Origin: Ghiorsea sp.
GTDB lineage: Bacteria > Pseudomonadota > Zetaproteobacteria > Mariprofundales > Mariprofundaceae
Direction of reading: 5' to 3'
DNA length: 9,085 nucleotides
Assembly: GCA_030950765.1 (NCBI GenBank)
Contig: JAUZQX010000051.1
Span: forward strand, 1-9,085
Program-made: the position numbers and the translations under genes
Shown here: in pieces, positions 1 through 5,849 of the stretch
How positions within the stretch are numbered: the stretch's first letter is position 1
How the letters are laid out: each line of letters starts with the position of its first letter
Notes under the pieces: generated by a model
What the model was told of the DNA's origin: nothing
Seen by the model: only the letters and a program-made list of their open reading frames with translations
Databases searched by the model: none

Positions 1-160
1 TTTCTAAGAAGCGTTTGACCAATTTATTGCCTGCATATACTTCCAATACGCCATTTACACCTGTCCAATTTTGCATTGCGCGACCAAACTTGTTTTGTGT
101 TTCTTGGGTGCAACCTGCTAAAACGAATGTAAGTACAGCAATCATCAAATATTTAAGCAT
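1..160 (-). CDS. small lipoprotein, partial (C-terminus beyond left edge)
   Basis: Fifty-three codons are visible, starting at an ATG at 160-158 and running off the left edge. The N-terminus is a short lipoprotein signal peptide: Lys3, a hydrophobic stretch, then a lipobox L-A-G-C with the lipidated Cys at residue 17. The mature part begins TQETQNKFGRAMQNW and later reads EVYAGNKLVKRF. I do not recognise the family, so function is unknown; it should be anchored to a membrane on the periplasmic side. The start is well supported by a GGGGGAG Shine-Dalgarno (174-168) seven bases upstream. The ATG lies inside the last codons of ispG, giving an 8-base overlap (153-160), so the gene is probably translated by coupling to ispG and belongs to the same operon. 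Maturation would need the lipoprotein signal peptidase encoded elsewhere in this window. Confidence 0.8.
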   Translation of the reverse strand, partial: MLKYLMIAVLTFVLAGCTQETQNKFGRAMQNWTGVNGVLEVYAGNKLVKRFLE

Positions 161-1268
161 TGTTTTGCTCCCCCGCTTCTTTGGCAGCGCGAATCACCGC
201 CGCACGTTTCTCCACTTCTTCAACCAAGCTATCAATCATGGTGTTGGAACGAACTTTGCCAAACTTCTCACCATCATGGTAAAAGGTATGCACAGGATAA
301 CCGCCTGTGATGCCCAAATCGACTTCTTTGGCTTCGCCTGGCCCATTGACCACACAACCAATCACCGCCACGTCTACACTCTCTTGAATGTGTGCTAAAC
401 GACTTTCTAACGCTTGCACTGTCTCAATCACATTAAACTTTTGCCTTGCACATGATGGGCAAGCAATAAGGTTAACCCCACGATGACGCAGTCCAAGACT
501 TTTAAGGATTTCAAAACCCACTTTAATTTCTTCTTTGGGCTCTGCCGCTAAAGACACACGAACCGTATCGCCAATACCATCGGCAAGGATAAGACCAAGT
601 CCTACCGATGATTTGACTGTACCACCAAACAATGAGCCTGATTCCGTGATACCCAAATGGAAGGGATAATCCACTTTATCGGCAAGCTTGCGGTATGCTG
701 CTACTGTCATGGGGATATTACTGGCTTTGAGCGATACTTTGATGTCATTAAAATTCATGTCTTCAAGGATACGAATGTGACGCAAAGCCGACTCAACCAT
801 GGCATCTGCGCATGGTTCACCATATTTTTCATTCACTTCTTTTTCCAATGAGCCCGCATTCACCCCAATACGAATTGAAACACCACGCTCTTGTGCGGCT
901 TTCACCACACGCTCAACCCTATCTCGGCTACCGATATTGCCCGGATTTAGCCTAAGACCATGTACACCTGCATCAAGCGCAAGCAATGCCATTTTGTAGC
1001 TAAAATGGATGTCTGCAATAATTGGAAGATTGGTTTGTGCCAAGATTTCAGGCATGGCAGCAGCAGATTCGGCATCAGGCACCGACACGCGCACAATATC
1101 AGCGCCAGCCTCTTCTAAACCATGAATTTGTGTCACTGTGGCATCAATATCTGTGGTCAATGTGTTGGTCATGGATTGCACAGCAATGGGTGCATCGCCA
1201 CCCACGGGCACATCACCCACCATAATTTGCCGCGTTTTACGGCGTGGCATCACAATCGAATCACGCAT
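153..1268 (-). CDS. ispG: 4-hydroxy-3-methylbut-2-enyl diphosphate synthase (IspG/GcpE)
   Basis: IspG catalyses the penultimate step of the methylerythritol phosphate (non-mevalonate) isoprenoid pathway, reducing the cyclic diphosphate MEcPP to HMBPP with a [4Fe-4S] cluster in the cytoplasm. The 371-residue product has the usual bacterial length. The N-terminal TIM-barrel part carries VQSMTNTLTTD (30-40), IIADIHFSY (83-91) and GLRLNPGNIG (104-113). The C-terminal cluster domain supplies C270-P-S-C273, C305 in VIGCVVNGPGEA, and Glu312, the same positions as in the E. coli enzyme. The ATG at 1268 is preferred over Met7 because GAGGAA lies just upstream, inside the last codons of the preceding lipoprotein gene. 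Only 2 bases separate the two genes, so the gene is probably co-transcribed and coupled with the cyclase-lipoprotein pair upstream. The neighbours often seen next to ispG (rodZ, hisS) are absent here. Confidence 0.97.
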   Translation of the reverse strand: MRDSIVMPRRKTRQIMVGDVPVGGDAPIAVQSMTNTLTTDIDATVTQIHGLEEAGADIVRVSVPDAESAAAMPEILAQTNLPIIADIHFSYKMALLALDAGVHGLRLNPGNIGSRDRVERVVKAAQERGVSIRIGVNAGSLEKEVNEKYGEPCADAMVESALRHIRILEDMNFNDIKVSLKASNIPMTVAAYRKLADKVDYPFHLGITESGSLFGGTVKSSVGLGLILADGIGDTVRVSLAAEPKEEIKVGFEILKSLGLRHRGVNLIACPSCARQKFNVIETVQALESRLAHIQESVDVAVIGCVVNGPGEAKEVDLGITGGYPVHTFYHDGEKFGKVRSNTMIDSLVEEVEKRAAVIRAAKEAGEQNNA

Positions 1269-1270
1269 AT

Positions 1271-2413
1271 TTATTCCTCAATTTTACTGTCTTTTTCCGC
1301 AGGGCTTTCTTCACGTTTCAACGCTGCTAAACGCTCTTGAATTTTTTGCCCACGTCTTAGGCTATCAATATAAGTTTGTTCTTTTGGCATCCAATGCACA
1401 GCTTTCCCCCAAAAAGAAACCGCCGCATCGATGTTTTCTTTGCGAAAAGCGATGTTCCCTTGTTCATAAGCTTTGGCTGCCAACCTTGCCGTTTTTTGTT
1501 CAATCACTTTAAGCAACGCATCGGCATCAGGGCTGCCTTGACGACGTAGTATTAAAGCCGTCTGCTTAGCTGCCGCCCACTTGCCTTCTTTCATTAAAAT
1601 CTGCACATCTTTTTTACTTACTTTTTGATGCACTATTTTTTTATACGCTACTTTCTTGGTGCTCTTTTTCGTTTTTTTGCGTACAACAGCTTTACTCCAT
1701 GCTTCGACACGCAGTACACTGGGCATCATTTCCGTCATAGCTTGTTTCAATCGTTTTGCTTTCTCCGAATCAGGTTTGAAACGTAAATAGGAGTCTGCAT
1801 ATACCCAAGCTACCTCTGGTAGTTTTAGTTTTTTATATTTATTGGCTAACCACAACGCATGGTCAACTCGGTATTCCAATACTTCAGTTAAGTCTTCTCG
1901 TGCCAGAGTAAATGAAACGTCATCACCCAACAGGCCACGTGGTGGCGTATAGTTATCCAACCATCTCAACCATGCTTCATCTTCTTCCAAACGCTGCATA
2001 TACAAGCTTTGCATGCGTAGCTTGCGAGCTTTAATATTCATTGCTTTTTGATAGCGCAATAAGGCATTCGGGCTACGTGACAACCCCGCAGCAGTTTTAT
2101 ACGCCTCTTCTGCTTGCGCCCAATGCCCAGCAGCTTCCTCACTTTTCCCCTTTCTTGCATAATAACGAAGCAACTTGAACCGCGCAGGATCAACTTTATT
2201 ATTCAAAAAACGACGCGCTTTAGCGTAGTCTTTATCCGTTTTTTTTATCGACTCCAAACGATGACGTGCCTCAATCATTTCACCTTGCTTAAAAGCATCT
2301 TCTGCAGCTTTGTACGGACTAATCAAACCTACAGATACACGAAAGTCATTAAAGCCAGCACAGCCCGATAAAAGAAAGACAACAACCAGCAAGGTATAAA
2401 TGCGTAAACTCAT
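1271..2413 (-). CDS. TPR-like lipoprotein of the adenylate cyclase operon
   Basis: This 380-residue protein starts with a lipoprotein signal peptide and a lipobox L-L-S-G-C (lipidated Cys18). The rest is mostly charged amphipathic helix with TPR-like pairs. Recognisable segments are about residues 35-70 (AAEDAFKQGEMIEARHRLE), 90-125 (HWAQAEEAYKTAAGLSRSP), 200-228 and 272-360 (AYEQGNIAFRKENIDAA, then VSFWGKAVHWMP). A very basic Lys-rich linker covers about 243-268 and separates the last repeats from the rest; the C-terminus is acidic. TPR repeats usually bind proteins, so a scaffold at the inner face of the outer membrane is a reasonable guess, but the partner is unknown. Its ATG overlaps the stop codon of the cyclase gene (ATGA, 2410-2413), a strong sign of translational coupling. 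GGAG sits about 10 bases upstream. ispG follows after 2 bases. Confidence 0.8.
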   Translation of the reverse strand: MSLRIYTLLVVVFLLSGCAGFNDFRVSVGLISPYKAAEDAFKQGEMIEARHRLESIKKTDKDYAKARRFLNNKVDPARFKLLRYYARKGKSEEAAGHWAQAEEAYKTAAGLSRSPNALLRYQKAMNIKARKLRMQSLYMQRLEEDEAWLRWLDNYTPPRGLLGDDVSFTLAREDLTEVLEYRVDHALWLANKYKKLKLPEVAWVYADSYLRFKPDSEKAKRLKQAMTEMMPSVLRVEAWSKAVVRKKTKKSTKKVAYKKIVHQKVSKKDVQILMKEGKWAAAKQTALILRRQGSPDADALLKVIEQKTARLAAKAYEQGNIAFRKENIDAAVSFWGKAVHWMPKEQTYIDSLRRGQKIQERLAALKREESPAEKDSKIEE

Positions 2414-3882
2414 TCTTCAATGTCTCCAATGATCATTCTTACATCTGTAGGCAAGGTTGTGTCAAATGCCATAGCAACCGAAATACACATATCATGGTAT
2501 AAAGTATCATCCACAATTTTTACAATACCACAGCGCAAGGGGTCACTCACACCTTTCACTGAAATTTCACCCATGTCTTGAAATGAAAAACCTTCGCCTG
2601 CAGCTTCAAACGTTGCAAATGGTAACACCACCTCACCGCCATCACCCAGACCACCCATGCGTGATGCAACATTCACAGCATCACCAATGACCGTATATTC
2701 CAAACGTTCGGCAGCACCAATATTACCAATAATAACATCGCCACAATTTAAACCAACACGAAAAGAAACAGGGTCACCATCCTTGCGTAATACAGCCAGT
2801 TTTCGACAAGCTTCTGTCATCGCAACACTTGCCATTACAGCGTTACGCACATGCTGTGTATCCTGCTTGGGATGATTAAACACAGCCATCACAGCATCAC
2901 CAATATACTTATCCACATGACCACCATAGTAGTCGATAATTCGGTGGAAAACTTCAAAGTTTTGGTTTAACACTTCAATAACTTCTTCAGTTTCTGTGGT
3001 TTCTGAAAATGCTGTAAATGCGACCATATCGGCAAACAATACAGTGACTTCTTGTTTGCGGTTTTCCAACTTACCCAATCCCCGACTCTCAAACACATCC
3101 GATACCAATTCAGGGTTAAGGTAGCGACCCAACACGGCGCGCATCTCTTCTTTGTGCGCCAATTCTTCAACCATTTTATTAAACTGTCCTGCGGCATCAC
3201 TTAACTCATCATTACCCACGATTTCTAGGTGCTGGTGGTAATCCCCGTGTGCAACATGGCGTGCTGCCAAAGCCAAGTCTTCCAAAGGTTTACTCATGCG
3301 TCCTGCAAGCCAATACACAAACACACCCGACAATACAATCACAAAAAATGCTGCCAACAGCATACGCTGCAACAACTGACCTGCGATTTCATCCCAAGCT
3401 TCTTCGGAATAACGCACAGCTATCACTGCAATATCAGCGCCACCATAAGTCACCAATTTTGCGAACCATAGGCTGTCTACAGGTAGTCGCATTGTTTCTG
3501 CCGAAAGTTCAGTGTCCGTTAGAACTTGCTCAATATTGCCCAACTCACCCATTGACCACACTTGTGATGATGAACTCTTAAAAAACACTGCTTTCACATA
3601 AGGAACTTTTTCAGCAAAATTACGCATGACAAAATCTGTTTCAGCGAAGCTTCCTGCCAGCATAGGTATTTTTAATTCATCACCCAACCTGCTCACCTGA
3701 ACACCAGCTTGTGTCTCTTGATTTTTTAACCAAGCATCGCGCTCCATATCCAACACAATCAAGGATAATACAGCCACCGCAACAGTCACTGCAAGACCAA
3801 CAACCATAGTCCAGCGCCAACGTACGGGAAAACGAGGCACATCGACAACAGGAGCTAAACCTACTTGTGTATCACTGGTCAA
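2410..3882 (-). CDS. membrane class III adenylate cyclase with HAMP domain
   Basis: This 490-residue enzyme is predicted to make cAMP from ATP at the inner membrane. Order of parts: cytoplasmic N-terminus, TM1 (about 24-45), an unrecognised periplasmic sensor region (about 46-172), TM2 (about 173-194), HAMP (about 195-245), class III cyclase domain (about 275-455), and a 35-residue tail. The catalytic set is complete: metal Asp285 (FADMVAFT) and Asp329 (KYIGDAVMAVF), transition-state Asn404 and Arg408 (NVASR). The purine-selecting pair is Lys325 and Thr397 (EYTVIGD), as in cyanobacterial CyaC-type adenylate cyclases, so ATP is preferred over GTP by inference. The start is TTG at 3882-3880: AAGGAG lies 7 bases upstream, and the next Met is residue 26, inside TM1. 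The gene heads a minus-strand operon and overlaps the following lipoprotein gene by 4 bases. The signal sensed by the periplasmic region is not evident. Confidence 0.92.
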   Translation of the reverse strand: MTSDTQVGLAPVVDVPRFPVRWRWTMVVGLAVTVAVAVLSLIVLDMERDAWLKNQETQAGVQVSRLGDELKIPMLAGSFAETDFVMRNFAEKVPYVKAVFFKSSSSQVWSMGELGNIEQVLTDTELSAETMRLPVDSLWFAKLVTYGGADIAVIAVRYSEEAWDEIAGQLLQRMLLAAFFVIVLSGVFVYWLAGRMSKPLEDLALAARHVAHGDYHQHLEIVGNDELSDAAGQFNKMVEELAHKEEMRAVLGRYLNPELVSDVFESRGLGKLENRKQEVTVLFADMVAFTAFSETTETEEVIEVLNQNFEVFHRIIDYYGGHVDKYIGDAVMAVFNHPKQDTQHVRNAVMASVAMTEACRKLAVLRKDGDPVSFRVGLNCGDVIIGNIGAAERLEYTVIGDAVNVASRMGGLGDGGEVVLPFATFEAAGEGFSFQDMGEISVKGVSDPLRCGIVKIVDDTLYHDMCISVAMAFDTTLPTDVRMIIGDIEE

Positions 3883-3904
3883 AGTTCAACTCCTTACCTA
3901 AAAT

Positions 3905-3949
3905 GCCAATATTCAAAATTGGCTTGGTCTTATTGTAAAGGGTAACCCT
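3905..3949 (-). promoter_or_regulatory. candidate promoter with two dyads upstream of the cyclase operon
   Basis: Read on the minus strand, TTTACA (3939-3934) and TTGAAT (3916-3911) are separated by 17 bases. This is a plausible sigma-70-like promoter giving a leader of about 20 bases before the TTG start. Two inverted repeats are superimposed. GCCAAT/ATTGGC (3905-3910 and 3918-3923, perfect 6-base arms, 7-base loop) is centred on the -10. AGGGT-A-ACCCT (3939-3949) abuts the -35. Either could be an operator. The -10 match is only moderate, and no known regulator is assigned. Confidence 0.35.
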
Positions 3950-4013
3950 AAAAGCTAACGCATCATTTCACAACAAATCATGAAAGCGTCACCAAAATTT
4001 CACGCAGCCTACT

Positions 4014-4265
4014 TCATTCGTCGCCGCTATCATTTAATGATGCTTTAATTTTTTCTCTTTTATCACTAGGCAGCCGTACATCAGACCATGTATTTTTCTG
4101 ACGTGTTTTCAGTATACGGTGAAGTTTTGTAATATGCGCATCATAATGGCGACAGGCCGAGCACATCAGCAAGTGTAAACGCAAGCGAACCCTTTCAACA
4201 AAGCTCAGCGGGCGCTCTAGTTTCTCCGAAGCCAAGCGACTGATTTCTTCGCATGCATGTTTCAT
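4014..4265 (-). CDS. ZAS-type zinc-binding anti-sigma factor candidate (zf-HC2-like)
   Basis: This 83-residue soluble protein lies 7 bases downstream of the ECF sigma gene. It carries the zinc anti-sigma signature C-x25-H-x3-C-x2-C: Cys5, His31, Cys35 and Cys38 (LRLHLLMCSACR). The context LSFVERVRLRLHL before the ligands matches the short putative zinc-finger proteins commonly encoded after ECF sigma genes in proteobacteria. The family role is to hold the cognate sigma factor inactive, and in some members (RsrA, ChrR) zinc or thiol chemistry senses oxidants. Whether this one senses redox state is inference. It has no transmembrane segment and no extra C-terminal sensor domain; the tail after about residue 55 is charged. 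The ATG at 4265 has only a weak Shine-Dalgarno (GGTGA overlapping the sigma stop), consistent with coupled translation. Confidence 0.78.
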   Translation of the reverse strand: MKHACEEISRLASEKLERPLSFVERVRLRLHLLMCSACRHYDAHITKLHRILKTRQKNTWSDVRLPSDKREKIKASLNDSGDE

Positions 4266-4272
4266 GTCGCAT

Positions 4273-4836
4273 TCACCACGGTTTTTTTCCCCCGAACCAA
4301 TGTATTTCTAAACATTGTTGCAAAGCAAGTCTTGCCCTATGCAGCAATACGTGAACATTGGTCGCTGAAACATCACATGCCTTACATATTTCATCGGAAT
4401 CAAGACCTTGAAGTTCCCGCATATCAAATACCAAACGCTGTTTTTCAGGCAAGTGTTGTACGCAGGTTTGTAACACCTGAAAAAACTGGGTGTCCTGACA
4501 TAAACTCGCAGGGTCATCATGCCACTGTTGTGGTTTTTTTAACCACGAACCATTGTTCGGGTCAAACCATGCAGTGGGATCACCTTCTGCCAGTGTCGCA
4601 TGATCTCGCTGCCTAATTTCTTTGCGCAAATAATCAATCCATTTGTGTTTTAAAATACCAATAAGCCAAGTTCGAATTGTTGAGTTTCCTGAGAACGAAT
4701 CCTTGCTTTTCCATGCTGCAAGCAAGGTTTCTTGTACCAAGTCTGCCGCTAGCTCTTCATTTTGCGCACGCTGCATAGCAAAACGATACAATATATCACC
4801 ATGTTCTGTTAACCACTGCTGAGGATCCACCTTCAC
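4273..4836 (-). CDS. ECF RNA polymerase sigma factor
   Basis: This 187-residue extracytoplasmic-function sigma factor has only regions 2 and 4. Region 2 spans about residues 12-73, with the core-binding helix AADLVQETLLAAW and the promoter-melting stretch TIRTWLIGILKHKWIDYLR. Region 4 spans about 120-176, with HLPEKQRLVFDMRELQG and the recognition helix area SATNVHVLLHRARLAL. The linker is unusually long and Trp-rich (AWFDPNNGSWLKKPQQW, 89-105). Region 4 contains a CxxC pair, Cys151-Cys154, plus Cys175 in the CLEIHWF tail. The start is uncertain. GTG at 4836 has no spaced Shine-Dalgarno, while GTG at 4830 (two codons later, giving 185 residues) has GGTGGG 5 bases upstream. The gene sits right after a terminator hairpin and is followed by its probable anti-sigma gene. 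The outer-membrane gene upstream is a candidate target. Confidence 0.92.
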   Translation of the reverse strand: MKVDPQQWLTEHGDILYRFAMQRAQNEELAADLVQETLLAAWKSKDSFSGNSTIRTWLIGILKHKWIDYLRKEIRQRDHATLAEGDPTAWFDPNNGSWLKKPQQWHDDPASLCQDTQFFQVLQTCVQHLPEKQRLVFDMRELQGLDSDEICKACDVSATNVHVLLHRARLALQQCLEIHWFGGKKPW

Positions 4837-4843
4837 CCACCAT

Positions 4844-4884
4844 AAAAAAACCCACCCAAACTGAACACAGCTTGCGGTGGGTTT
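4844..4884 (-). terminator. rho-independent terminator after the outer-membrane protein gene
   Basis: On the minus strand AAACCCACC (4884-4876) pairs perfectly with GGTGGGTTT (4856-4848). Inside, AAGCTG (4873-4868) pairs with CAGTTT (4863-4858) with one G-U wobble, around a TGTT loop. A run of seven T follows the stem (4850-4844, partly within the arm). This is a textbook intrinsic terminator, about 28 bases beyond the stop of the outer-membrane gene. It ends only a few bases before the ECF sigma start, so it could also act as an attenuator of sigma expression. Confidence 0.85.
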
Positions 4885-4912
4885 AAAGTATTAAAAAACA
4901 AGGGTATGTCGC

Positions 4913-5644
4913 TTAAAATTCGAAACCTAGTTTTACAGTTGTTAAATCTTTATTGCCTACTGTTGATTTCTCTAAATTGATAACAAACAATGCCAACTCA
5001 ACTTTTGCACCCAAAGCTAAGGTTGAATTAGTCTCATTAAGCTGCTGTAAATTTGCAAGGAGACCTGACGCTGATGAAGTTGACTTAACTGTACCAAATT
5101 CAATATAAGGCTTAACGATAGGTAAGTTTGCACCCACCATCACTGCATACCCTGTGTTCTTCACTTCCATATCAGTCAATGTTAACTTACTAGTATGGTA
5201 ACGCACATTGGCTTCCAGCATAGGTACAGGAATATAATTACCAAATGCCATACGAAATTCATAACCCGTCAAGTCAATACCCAGGTCTTTGCTGGATAGG
5301 TTCATGTAACCAACGTCCAAACCAAAAGGGATACCTGCCGATAAACGTACTCTAGGCATAGGGATACTCGAATCAGTATAACCAACAGCTTGCCATTGCG
5401 CAGCATTAGGGTCGATTTTCAAAGCAGTTACTTCCAATGCCGCCTGAATACCAAAAGGTAAAATGCCAGAGGAATGAGACTCTGCAGAGTTGCTTGGGTT
5501 CATCCAAGCTGCTGCTGCTAAATCTTGGGCATAACCTGTATATGCAGCTTGCACAGTTGAGTTAAATCCTGCGACACTTGCCGCATTCGCTTGGCTCGCC
5601 ACAAGCATGGCTGAAGCTGCCAATAATACATGTAATTTTTTCAT
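4913..5644 (-). CDS. small outer-membrane beta-barrel protein
   Basis: This 243-residue exported protein has a classical signal peptide: KK at 2-3, hydrophobic LLAASAMLVAS, and cleavage after A-N-A at residue 21. The mature part is rich in alternating polar/hydrophobic strands (VRLSAGIPFGLDVGYMNL, ALGAKVELALFVINLE). It ends in VKLGFEF, with the terminal Phe that marks BAM-assembled beta-barrels. At about 222 mature residues, a barrel of roughly 8-10 strands fits. I cannot name the family with confidence, and pore, adhesin or structural roles are all open. AAGGAG 6-7 bases before the ATG supports the start. A terminator follows, then the ECF sigma and anti-sigma genes on the same strand. That placement suggests the sigma factor may control envelope genes such as this one, but the sequence does not prove it. 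Confidence 0.8.
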   Translation of the reverse strand: MKKLHVLLAASAMLVASQANAASVAGFNSTVQAAYTGYAQDLAAAAWMNPSNSAESHSSGILPFGIQAALEVTALKIDPNAAQWQAVGYTDSSIPMPRVRLSAGIPFGLDVGYMNLSSKDLGIDLTGYEFRMAFGNYIPVPMLEANVRYHTSKLTLTDMEVKNTGYAVMVGANLPIVKPYIEFGTVKSTSSASGLLANLQQLNETNSTLALGAKVELALFVINLEKSTVGNKDLTTVKLGFEF

Positions 5645-5682
5645 GATTTTCTCCTTAGGGAAAATAAAATAATAATCTAGGC

Positions 5683-5723
5683 TGGAAGTTAGTCATAGTC
5701 TAATGACTTGTCACCTACTTCCA
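5683..5723 (-). repeat. nested inverted repeat upstream of the outer-membrane gene
   Basis: An outer pair of perfect 7-base arms (TGGAAGT 5683-5689, ACTTCCA 5717-5723) encloses an inner perfect 6-base hairpin (AGTCAT 5691-5696, ATGACT 5703-5708, 6-base loop). No T-run follows on either strand, so it is unlikely to be a terminator. It lies about 40 bases upstream of the outer-membrane gene start and could be an operator overlapping its promoter or a leader RNA structure. GTGACA followed 17 bases later by TAACTT falls inside it on the minus strand, a weak promoter match. Confidence 0.5.
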
Positions 5724-5738
5724 ACCTTTTCACAAAAG

Positions 5739-5849
5739 CTAAGCAACGCTGCAAACTAAAAAAATGATGTAAGTCACAACTTCAACCATGACGAACACTC
5801 CAAACAAAAACATGGCACTTTTTTTGCTTAACACAGTGTATGAGTCCAT
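5739..5849 (-). CDS. doubtful 36-residue single-pass membrane peptide
   Basis: A possible small gene reads from ATG 5849-5847 to TAG 5741-5739. It has a short polar N-terminus with KK at residues 9-10, then about 24 hydrophobic residues (FLFGVFVMVEVVTYIIFLVC) that would form one transmembrane helix. It occupies much of the otherwise non-coding interval between the outer-membrane gene and the HDOD gene, and its first 10 bases overlap the HDOD start on the opposite strand. AGGG lies 7 bases upstream of the ATG, a weak Shine-Dalgarno. An A-rich opposite strand can yield such a hydrophobic reading frame by chance, and no promoter is visible. I recognise no family. Conservation in relatives would decide. 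Confidence 0.25.
   Translation of the reverse strand: MDSYTVLSKKSAMFLFGVFVMVEVVTYIIFLVCSVA

Noticed and set aside
799..1512. Several plus-strand open frames opposite ispG and the lipoprotein end
   Set aside because: They are antisense shadows of clearly conserved genes, have no recognisable domains and no convincing ribosome binding sites.
3960..4013. Possible terminator after the anti-sigma gene (GCGT...ACGC)
   Set aside because: The stem is only 4 perfect pairs plus a mismatch and no T-run follows, so it is not supported.
4257..4616. A 119-residue plus-strand frame opposite the sigma gene
   Set aside because: The minus-strand ECF sigma factor is unambiguous here, and the plus-strand product shows no domain.
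5725..5780. CRP-like half sites (TGTGA) near the outer-membrane gene
   Set aside because: Only single half-sites occur; no matching TCACA is found at the proper 6-base spacing.
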